Below are positions 1-5,714 of a stretch of DNA of 7,463 nucleotides, piece by piece (position 1 is the first letter of the stretch; each line of letters begins with the position of its first letter). The notes beneath the pieces are model-generated. The model did no database searches, was not told the DNA's origin, and worked only from the letters and a program-made list of their open reading frames with translations. Source of the stretch: Deltaproteobacteria bacterium UBA5329 (lineage in GTDB: Bacteria; Desulfobacterota; Syntrophorhabdia; Syntrophorhabdales; Syntrophorhabdaceae); contig DHQV01000030.1 of NCBI GenBank assembly GCA_002408185.1, forward strand, positions 66,105-73,567, given 5' to 3'. The position numbers were made by a program, and so were the translations under genes.

Positions 1-333
1 TTTTCTATGCCATTCGGCATCTTTCTCCTGTATGTGTGCTGAATCGAGGAGGAGTATCTCGGCCAGTTCCGCCGTTGCGGATGTGGATATCACCCTGCCT
101 GTGAAACCTTCGGCGATCAACCTGGGTATCAACCCCGAATGATCGAGATGCGCGTGGGTCAGAAGCAGGGTGCTGAGTTTGCCGGGTTCAAACCGGAAAG
201 GCTGCTTGTTCAGGACATCGGAATTCCTTCCCTGGTTCATGCCGCAATCAACGATCAACTCTGTGTCATCTGTCGCCAGATGAAAACACGACCCGGTAAC
301 TTTTCTCGCCGCACCCAGGAACCTGATCTTCAT
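1..333 (-). CDS. MBL-fold beta-CASP-type metallohydrolase, N-terminal part (runs off the left edge)
   Basis: The reverse strand reads open from an ATG at 333-331 to the window edge, giving 111 codons with no stop. The protein begins MKIRFLGAARKVTGSCF, the typical opening of metallo-beta-lactamase-fold proteins of the RNA-processing beta-CASP group (YSH1/CPSF-73-like exonucleases). Residues 26-34 (LIVDCGMNQ) form the second conserved strand. The zinc-binding signature THAHLDHSG lies at 59-67, with H60, H62, D64 and H65 as ligands. Such proteins are usually about 450-540 residues and cleave RNA, but the beta-CASP and C-terminal parts are outside the window, so substrate and exact subfamily cannot be set. 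The start is supported by a modest GGGGTG ribosome site just upstream and by the family's normal N-terminus. It is transcribed away from the Mn exporter gene and looks functionally unrelated to it. The family call is secure; the RNA role is inferred. Confidence 0.88.
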   Translation of the reverse strand, partial: MKIRFLGAARKVTGSCFHLATDDTELIVDCGMNQGRNSDVLNKQPFRFEPGKLSTLLLTHAHLDHSGLIPRLIAEGFTGRVISTSATAELAEILLLDSAHIQEKDAEWHRK

Positions 334-387
334 CTTCACCCCGCTCGAATAGAGAAGCTGTATTATTTAAAGACCAAAAGTCAATTG

Positions 388-416
388 ATTATACACAGAC
401 GGGTCACCGTTTACAA
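388..416 (-). promoter_or_regulatory. Candidate sigma70 promoter for the MBL-fold gene
   Basis: On the minus strand a perfect -10 box TATAAT (393-388) lies 17 bases downstream of a -35 box TTGTAA (416-411, 4 of 6 to consensus). Transcription would start near 381 and leave a leader of roughly 48 bases before the ATG at 333. A second -35-like TTGACT on the same strand (386-381) has no good -10 at proper spacing. This is sequence matching only; no start site is known. Confidence 0.6.
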
Positions 417-433
417 GGCGTTCATGAAGATGT

Positions 434-462
434 TTGCTTTTTTTGGAAAATCCTTTTATAGT
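434..462 (+). promoter_or_regulatory. Candidate sigma70 promoter for the riboswitch-exporter transcript
   Basis: A -35-like TTGCTT (434-439, 3 of 6) is followed after exactly 17 bases by TATAGT (457-462, 5 of 6 to the -10 consensus). Initiation would fall at about 468-471, just before the first base of riboswitch helix P1 at 474, as expected for a leader RNA that begins with its aptamer. The position relative to the aptamer is stronger support than the weak -35 box. Confidence 0.6.
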
Positions 463-471
463 GTGGTGTTG

Positions 472-561
472 TTTGAAGGGGAGTAGCTCCGAAGGCAGGA
501 TCAACACACTGGGGAGACCCTGGTCCTGTCGTTGGTAAAAGCCAATGAGCGAGACCTTCAG
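472..561 (+). ncRNA. yybP-ykoY manganese riboswitch aptamer
   Basis: The two invariant segments of this family are present in order and about 60 bases apart: GGGGAGTAGC (478-487) and TGAGCGAGACC (546-556). Helix P1 can be drawn as TGAAGG (474-479) with CCTTCA (555-560), and P2 as GCTC (486-489) with GAGC (547-550). Between them lie a variable arm, CAGGA (496-500) with TCCTG (524-528) capped by GGG-GAGA-CCC, and a small hairpin TTGG/CCAA (532-535/542-545) next to the conserved GTCG stretch. The family binds Mn2+ in a pocket formed by docking of two loops, and commonly controls Mn exporters of the MntP and UPF0016 types. The gene directly downstream is a UPF0016 member, which independently supports the call. 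The P1 3' strand is shared with the terminator described separately. Confidence 0.93.
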
Positions 562-590
562 CGAGGATAATACGCTGAAGGTCTTTTTTT
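553..590 (+). terminator. Intrinsic terminator forming the riboswitch expression platform
   Basis: A perfect 11-base-pair stem forms between GACCTTCAGCG (553-563) and CGCTGAAGGTC (573-583), with a 9-base loop and a run of seven T at 584-590. Its 5' arm contains the CCTTCA that also closes aptamer helix P1, so stem and P1 cannot coexist. With Mn2+ bound, P1 should hold this strand and allow read-through; without it, the stem forms and transcription stops before the gene. This is the ON-type logic known for other Mn2+-responsive members of the family. Confidence 0.92.
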
Positions 591-591
591 C

Positions 592-597
592 AGGAGG
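592..597 (+). promoter_or_regulatory. Ribosome binding site that fixes the exporter start
   Basis: AGGAGG sits 4 bases before the ATG at 602. It decides between this start and an in-frame ATG at 545, which lies inside the riboswitch and has no ribosome site. The site is just after the terminator T-run, so it is present only in read-through transcripts. Confidence 0.85.
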
Positions 598-601
598 ACC
601 C

Positions 602-1294
602 ATGAGCGTCTATCTCGCGTCCGTCATTTTCGTCGTTCTCGCTGAAATGGGCGACAAGACCCAGCTTCTCGCCATGGCGTTTGCATCACGGTACCGCTGG
701 CAGACGGTCCTCGCCGGGGTATTTGCGGCAACCCTCGTCAATCATTTCATGGCCGTCGTCGCGGGTAGTTATATGACGCGGATCATTCCTCTGCAGTATA
801 TCCAGATAGGGGCTTCCGCGTCCTTTATACTCTTTGGGCTCTGGACGATCCGAGGCGATACCCTGGAAGGGGAAGACAAACGCTTCAACTTCAGTCCATT
901 CTGGACCGTCGCTGTTGCCTTTTTCTTTGCCGAAATGGGTGACAAGACCCAGCTTGCCACTGTCGCACTGGCTACCAAATATAACAATATCGTCGTGGTA
1001 TGGCTCGGCACCACGACGGCAATGATAATTGCCGATGCTATCGGCATTATTGTCGGGATCGTCCTCGGAAAAAAGATACCGGAGCGTGCCGTAAAGTGGT
1101 TTGCCGCAGTTGTTTTTATACTTTTCGGCGTTATCGGGCTTAAGGAATACCTCCCCCCGAAATATCTCACAATACCCGTCATGGCTTCAGGCATCGCATT
1201 CATCCTGCTCCTGGTGTTCCTGGTCGTAAAAATGACCGATTCCAAAAAAAAGAAGCTGGCCGAAGAGGTTGTCCCGATCGACCCGGGCAAGTGA
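602..1294 (+). CDS. UPF0016/TMEM165-Gdt1 family membrane protein, probable Mn2+ exporter
   Basis: This 230-residue integral membrane protein has the hallmark internal duplication of the UPF0016 family: two copies of EMGDKTQ, at residues 15-21 and 111-117, each followed by a small-residue helix. The acidic residues E15, D18, E111 and D114 are the expected cation-coordinating positions. Hydrophobic segments lie at roughly 3-14, 34-56, 67-83, 100-122, 129-155, 163-181 and 190-210, with a charged loop between the halves (about 84-98) and a lysine-rich cytoplasmic tail (214-219). Bacterial members act as Mn2+ efflux proteins; eukaryotic relatives move Mn2+, Ca2+ and H+. The manganese riboswitch directly upstream makes Mn2+ export by far the best reading. 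The length is normal for a two-repeat member. An in-frame extension back to 545 is rejected because it would translate the riboswitch terminator. There is no companion gene in the unit. Confidence 0.93.
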   Translation: MSVYLASVIFVVLAEMGDKTQLLAMAFASRYRWQTVLAGVFAATLVNHFMAVVAGSYMTRIIPLQYIQIGASASFILFGLWTIRGDTLEGEDKRFNFSPFWTVAVAFFFAEMGDKTQLATVALATKYNNIVVVWLGTTTAMIIADAIGIIVGIVLGKKIPERAVKWFAAVVFILFGVIGLKEYLPPKYLTIPVMASGIAFILLLVFLVVKMTDSKKKKLAEEVVPIDPGK

Positions 1295-1330
1295 CGCTAA
1301 AATGGGATTTTTCTCCCGCTGACGCCTTTT

Positions 1331-1360
1331 TTGACTCGATAAAAGATAATATGATATCCT
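1331..1360 (+). promoter_or_regulatory. Candidate promoter for the Tim44-like/addAB transcript
   Basis: TTGACT (1331-1336, 5 of 6) is followed 18 bases later by TATCCT (1355-1360, 4 of 6), which is preceded by TG at 1352-1353 to give an extended -10 element. The predicted start is near 1367, about 34 bases before the ATG at 1401. The rest of this 106-base gap holds no convincing terminator for the exporter gene, so read-through from upstream is also possible. Confidence 0.45.
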
Positions 1361-1400
1361 GCTGTCATTATTTCTTACCGACATAAGGGGCGGGTGAAAA

Positions 1401-2411
1401 ATGAACAAAAAATGGAAAAGGATATTCCGGATCCTGGTGCTCGGCATCGCAGTGTTCTTCCTTTCGTGCGTAATCCTTGAAACAGCGGCGGATGCAAGGG
1501 CTGGCGGCGGCAGGTCGTCCGGGAGCAGGGGCTTCAGTTCCGGGAGCAGGAGTTCGGGCGGTACGTACAACTATAACCGTTCGACTCCCTATCAGAGCAC
1601 AAACCCGACACAGGGGCCGGCAACGCCGCAAAAGAACACGTACAGTCCGGGAAGGGGCTTCCTTTACGGCCTTGGCGGCGGCCTTGCAGGCAGCATGCTC
1701 GGGAGCCTCCTTTTCGGCCGCTCCGGGTATGGTGGAATGGCCGGATACGGCGGCGGGTTCGGCTTCGGCGATTTCATCCTTCTCCTTGTCATCGCCGGGG
1801 TTCTGTACTGGGCTTATAAGCGATACAAGGCAAAAAGGCAGATGCAGATGAACTCGTCATCTCAAGCAGGATACAGTTCCTATGCTTACAACGAGCAACC
1901 TGCTTATGATTACGGCAACACCGCGTACAATTCTCAACCTCGGTCCGCCGGCGCCCTCGTCGGCGAGGCCTTAAGCCATATTGCGCAAATGGACCCTTCA
2001 TTCAATGAAAATGCCTTCTGTGAAAAGGCCGAAGACCTCTTCTTCAAGATCCAGGGCGGATGGACGCGGCGCGATCTGACCGCCATGAGCGATCTTTTGA
2101 CGCCCCAGATGCGCGATACCTTTCAGGCGGACATTGACCGGTATATGGCCGACAAAAAGATAAACCGTCTTGAGAACATTGCAGTGCGGCAGGTCGAGAT
2201 CGTCGATGCCGTTCAGGACCAGGGACAGGATTATATCACTGTGCGTTATACGGCGAGCCTACTCGATTTTATTACGGACGAATCGGGCAACGTACTTTCT
2301 GGAAGTTCGACCGATCCGGTCAAGTTCCTCGAATACTGGACATATACACGCAAGGTCGGCGAACGCAACTGGCACCTTGCGGCGATCACGCAGGAACAGG
2401 ATTACAATTAG
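1401..2411 (+). CDS. Tim44-like domain protein, exported or membrane-anchored
   Basis: This 336-residue protein has an N-terminal basic stretch and hydrophobic helix (about 9-27) ending in ADARA at 30-34, a plausible signal peptidase site. A Gly/Ser/Arg-rich and then Tyr/Asn/Pro-rich low-complexity region follows (35-85). Next come a glycine-rich hydrophobic segment (87-122) and a strong membrane helix at 123-139 (FILLLVIAGVLYWAY) followed by basic residues. A Tyr/Gln/Ser-rich linker (151-182) leads to a folded C-terminal domain at about 185-335. That domain matches the Tim44-like fold (the NTF2-like group), with the typical helix carrying FFKIQGGWTRRDLTAMSDLLTPQM (in 214-237) and the closing strand around W324. 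Bacterial Tim44-like proteins of this plan are common but poorly understood; the mitochondrial name refers only to the domain. The start has an AAGGGG site about 10 bases upstream. The gene ends 12 bases before addA, so co-transcription is likely. The ligand and role are unknown. Confidence 0.82.
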   Translation: MNKKWKRIFRILVLGIAVFFLSCVILETAADARAGGGRSSGSRGFSSGSRSSGGTYNYNRSTPYQSTNPTQGPATPQKNTYSPGRGFLYGLGGGLAGSMLGSLLFGRSGYGGMAGYGGGFGFGDFILLLVIAGVLYWAYKRYKAKRQMQMNSSSQAGYSSYAYNEQPAYDYGNTAYNSQPRSAGALVGEALSHIAQMDPSFNENAFCEKAEDLFFKIQGGWTRRDLTAMSDLLTPQMRDTFQADIDRYMADKKINRLENIAVRQVEIVDAVQDQGQDYITVRYTASLLDFITDESGNVLSGSSTDPVKFLEYWTYTRKVGERNWHLAAITQEQDYN

Positions 2412-2423
2412 GTCCCCGATTCA

Positions 2424-5400
2424 ATGACCGATAACCTGACAGCTGATACGGAACCCCGGATAATCACTGTCCGGTCATCGGCGGGTTCGGGCAAGACATA
2501 CCGGCTTGCCGAACACTATCTCAAGGTCCTTCTGACCAGCGCCCTTTACGATTCCCCTCTTCAGACGCGCATGGCAAATATCGTCGCCATAACATTCACC
2601 AACAAGGCCTCACAGGAGATGCGGTCGCGCATAATTGACTGGATGAAGCGCATCATCCTGGACATGCCCTTTGAAAATTCTTCGGTCAAGCCCCTTGACG
2701 CGATCATGCGAGGCATAACGACGGTACCTGTCGATATTGACGATGCTGACGATACTGTCCCTGCGGCCGAACAGGCACGGAAGGTCCGCAATTACCTCAT
2801 TGAGGCGATGGACAGACGCTTTTCGGAACTTCTCAACGAATTCGGCCACTTCAATGTCGGGACCATTGACAGTTTTGTGAACCTCGCTCTCAAGGCCTCG
2901 GCCATGCAGCTAAACCTCCCGCCCGATTTCGACGTCACCATAGAGACACAGGAGCTCATCGATTCCGCCCTGCAGGAATGTCTCCATAAGACAGGTGAAG
3001 ACGCCAGGGCCCTGGCTGTCTTCGACAGGTTCCTCGAAAGCTACATCGACCTGGAAGGCGACCAGACGGACTGGATACCCAAAGGGCCCTTAGCTTCGAT
3101 GGTCACATCCCTGTGGAATGAAGAAACGCGGGAGAACAGGGAATTTTTCGTCCCGCCCGAGAGCGCATACGGTACGCATCGCCGGGTGCGCGCGGAAATT
3201 GCCGAAACGGCCCGCCGCCTTCTCGATTCATTTTCAGCGCAAACTGCCGTGCAGCCTGTTTCACACGTCGTAAAGGCCCTGGAGAAGAGCCTTAGGGAGC
3301 CTCTCGCTTCAAGCACGTATTTCAATCGCTGTCTGGACGACTGTGTCACGAAGAAAAGCTGCGCGCCGGACGACGGCATGAGGCAGCTCTGGAACACTCT
3401 GACGAACCTCCGGAGTTCGTACGCCGGGATACTATCCCTGTCGAAATGCCTTCCCTACCTCGATGTTTTCGCGCTCTTCAAAGATATATTTACAACAGAC
3501 ATACTGCCGAAGAGACGCGTTATCCCGATCGAGGAACTGAACAGGCTTCTCCTAACCATAATGGACCGCAGCGACCTCGTCCCGGAGATCTGCTACACGC
3601 TGGCGGAACGGTACCTGCACTTCCTGATAGACGAGTTCCAGGACACCAGCCTCCTGCAATGGAAGAACATCGAGGTCCTTGCAGACGAGGCTTTAAGCAG
3701 GGGAGGCTCGCTTTTTCTCGTCGGGGACAGGAAACAGGCGATCTATCGATGGCGTGGGGGTAGGGCCGATCTGGTCGACGATGTGGCGAAGCGGTACCGC
3801 GGCACGTACGGGATCAGGGAACTCGAACTCGATACGAACTATCGCAGTGCCGAGCACATAGTCTCCTTCAATAACGCCGTTTTTAGCGAAACGAACCTCG
3901 CCAGGCTTGCCGGAAAGATCCTTGAAGGGCACAATGAAGGGGAAATTCGCAAGGTGACAGCCTCTTACGTCAACTCCGCTCAAAAATTTCTCGAGGAAAA
4001 ATGCGGCGCAGGATATGTATCGATCGAATGCCTGGAAGGCGCAGGCGATGACGAGGATGGGACCGGGGCCCTGACGAAAGAAGAGGCAGGTGTAGCCATC
4101 GAGGAAAAGGTCCGCGCCATTACAGGGGAGATCCTCGGCCGCCGGGCCTTCACCGAGCGTGACATCGCCTTTCTCGTCAGGACCCGCGAGGAGGCGAGGA
4201 GCATCGTGAGCATCCTTCTCTCCATGGACCTCAATGTTGAATCGGAATATACGGTCAGCATAAAGAACAACCCACTTGTCCGCGAAATTATCAGTCTTCT
4301 CAAATTCATCGACAGGCCCGATGACGACCTGTCATTCGCGTCATTTATAACAGGCAGGATATTCAGCCAAAAGACGGGGGACGGGGCGAGCGTGAACTGG
4401 GTCACGGCAAAACGCCTGTCCGGCGCGCCTCGTTCCCTTTACCTCGAATTCAGGGATGACCATGCAGAACTGTACGACATGAGCTTCAGGCAGTTCGTCG
4501 GACGGTCAGGCTACCTTCCCCTCTATGACCTGACGGTCGACCTTATCAGGCACTGGGAGATAATGGCCCGGTTTCCCGATGACGTGCCCTATGTCCTTCA
4601 TTTCCTGGAGGTCATCAAGGACCTCGAGCAAGAGGGGATAGCCACGATAAAGGGCTTGACGGACCGCATCGCCGGCGGGCCTTCGAGAAGGGAGGACGAC
4701 AGCACATGGCTCCTAAATGCCCCCGAATCCATCAACGCGATAAAGGTCCTCACGATACACAAGGCCAAGGGGCTTCAGTTCCCTGTTGTCATACTCCCCT
4801 TCATTGCCCTCTCGCCGTTCGGGTCGCTCCGCGGTGCTGACAGGCAGCGTTTTTTCGAGGCCGGTGACGACGGTCTCAAGATGCTCTACCTCAAGAAAGA
4901 ATACGTCGAGGCATCGCCGGAACTGGCCGGGCTTTACCGTTCGAAGGAACGGGAATACCTAGCCGACGAGCTGAACAACCTCTATGTCGCCATGACGAGA
5001 GCCGAGGAAGAGCTCTATGTTCTGCTCACCGAAAGAAAGCAGAAAAAAAATTACCTCAGGGAATATCTTTTCCGCATCCCGGAATTCGAGACCGGCGTAT
5101 GCGGCAATCGCATCATCCTCGGGGCCGGAAGATCGGTCGTGCGCGAGACGGCCCTCCAGGAACATCCGGGCGCACCCCTGTCATTCAACGATCTTACCGG
5201 CAGGTCAAAATGGGCCCTGCGGGTCAGGACCACGCCATCTGTGGCAGCGGGGTACGGGGTCCGTTCCGTTGCCGTGCGGAGGAGGGGCGACGCCGTTCAT
5301 CGCGCCCTGTCGCTCGTTCACACCCTGCCCATCGATGACGCCCTTATAGAGTCGATCTGCCGGACCGCTGCATCGCTCGAGCATGCAACGGAAATAACCG

Positions 5401-5714
5401 GTGATATCACCGCAGCCGTAAGGACGTTTTTTGACAATCCCGCATTCAGCCGCTTTTTTGAACCCACGCCCGGTATAACGTCCTACAACGAAAAAGAGAT
5501 CGTCGACGGGACGGGAAACACCTTCAAACTGGACCGGCTCATCGTACGCCCTGACACGGTCGAGATCATCGACTATAAAACAGGAGGCAGTCATTCCCCT
5601 CAGCACACGGACCAGGTGAACCGTTACGGGAGCCTCATTTCCGATATTTATCCCGGCAGGCAGGTCCGAAAATACATCCTCTATCTTGAGAGCGGCGAGG
5701 TGCTCGAGGTATGA
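2424..5714 (+). CDS. addA: AddA-like double-strand-break helicase-nuclease (UvrD/RecB superfamily 1A)
   Basis: This 1096-residue protein carries the full set of superfamily 1A helicase motifs. They are Walker A SSAGSGKT (18-25, K24), motif Ia ITFTNKA (56-62), GTIDSF (146-151), Walker B LIDEFQDTSLLQW (401-413, D403/E404), motif III with VGDRKQAIYRWRG (433-445), motif IV LDTNYRS (469-475), motif V with TIHKAKGLQFPVVILP (777-792) and motif VI LYVAMTRAEEELYVL (853-867). A C-terminal RecB-type nuclease domain (about 915-1096) shows GDAVHRAL (955-962, H959), D1037, EIIDYKTG (1047-1054; D1050, K1052) and QVNRY (1064-1068), so the active site looks intact. The expected role is the 3'-5' motor and nuclease that resects DNA ends for RecA loading, together with AddB. 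The N-terminus begins only about 13 residues before Walker A, so there is no Q motif. The length is slightly below the roughly 1200 residues of Firmicute AddA. The ribosome site is weak (AGG near 2410), suggesting coupling to the upstream gene, and the stop overlaps the next start. A general RecB-like helicase is the alternative, but the following gene favours AddA. Confidence 0.9.
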   Translation: MTDNLTADTEPRIITVRSSAGSGKTYRLAEHYLKVLLTSALYDSPLQTRMANIVAITFTNKASQEMRSRIIDWMKRIILDMPFENSSVKPLDAIMRGITTVPVDIDDADDTVPAAEQARKVRNYLIEAMDRRFSELLNEFGHFNVGTIDSFVNLALKASAMQLNLPPDFDVTIETQELIDSALQECLHKTGEDARALAVFDRFLESYIDLEGDQTDWIPKGPLASMVTSLWNEETRENREFFVPPESAYGTHRRVRAEIAETARRLLDSFSAQTAVQPVSHVVKALEKSLREPLASSTYFNRCLDDCVTKKSCAPDDGMRQLWNTLTNLRSSYAGILSLSKCLPYLDVFALFKDIFTTDILPKRRVIPIEELNRLLLTIMDRSDLVPEICYTLAERYLHFLIDEFQDTSLLQWKNIEVLADEALSRGGSLFLVGDRKQAIYRWRGGRADLVDDVAKRYRGTYGIRELELDTNYRSAEHIVSFNNAVFSETNLARLAGKILEGHNEGEIRKVTASYVNSAQKFLEEKCGAGYVSIECLEGAGDDEDGTGALTKEEAGVAIEEKVRAITGEILGRRAFTERDIAFLVRTREEARSIVSILLSMDLNVESEYTVSIKNNPLVREIISLLKFIDRPDDDLSFASFITGRIFSQKTGDGASVNWVTAKRLSGAPRSLYLEFRDDHAELYDMSFRQFVGRSGYLPLYDLTVDLIRHWEIMARFPDDVPYVLHFLEVIKDLEQEGIATIKGLTDRIAGGPSRREDDSTWLLNAPESINAIKVLTIHKAKGLQFPVVILPFIALSPFGSLRGADRQRFFEAGDDGLKMLYLKKEYVEASPELAGLYRSKEREYLADELNNLYVAMTRAEEELYVLLTERKQKKNYLREYLFRIPEFETGVCGNRIILGAGRSVVRETALQEHPGAPLSFNDLTGRSKWALRVRTTPSVAAGYGVRSVAVRRRGDAVHRALSLVHTLPIDDALIESICRTAASLEHATEITGDITAAVRTFFDNPAFSRFFEPTPGITSYNEKEIVDGTGNTFKLDRLIVRPDTVEIIDYKTGGSHSPQHTDQVNRYGSLISDIYPGRQVRKYILYLESGEVLEV

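Noticed and set aside
139..486. Plus-strand open frame across the MBL gene and leader region
   Set aside because: It is antisense to the zinc-binding motif of the MBL-fold gene and runs into the riboswitch; it has no ribosome site or domain.
769..1290. Long open frame on the minus strand opposite the exporter
   Set aside because: It lies entirely antisense to a gene with clear family motifs and its product shows no recognisable pattern; it is a codon-bias shadow.
1292..1325. Direct repeat TGACGC at 1292-1297 and 1320-1325
   Set aside because: Six bases twice is expected by chance and no further copies or dyad symmetry are present.
1304..1332. Possible terminator after the exporter gene: GGGA/TCCC hairpin (1304-1317) and a T-run at 1327-1332
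   Set aside because: The stem is only 4 base pairs and the T-run is separated from it by 9 bases; no longer pairing aligns with the T-run.
1419..1469. Lipoprotein signal in the Tim44-like protein (FLSC at residues 20-23)
   Set aside because: The -3 position is phenylalanine rather than Leu/Val/Ile, the cysteine lies inside the hydrophobic helix, and a normal signal peptidase site at ADARA fits better.
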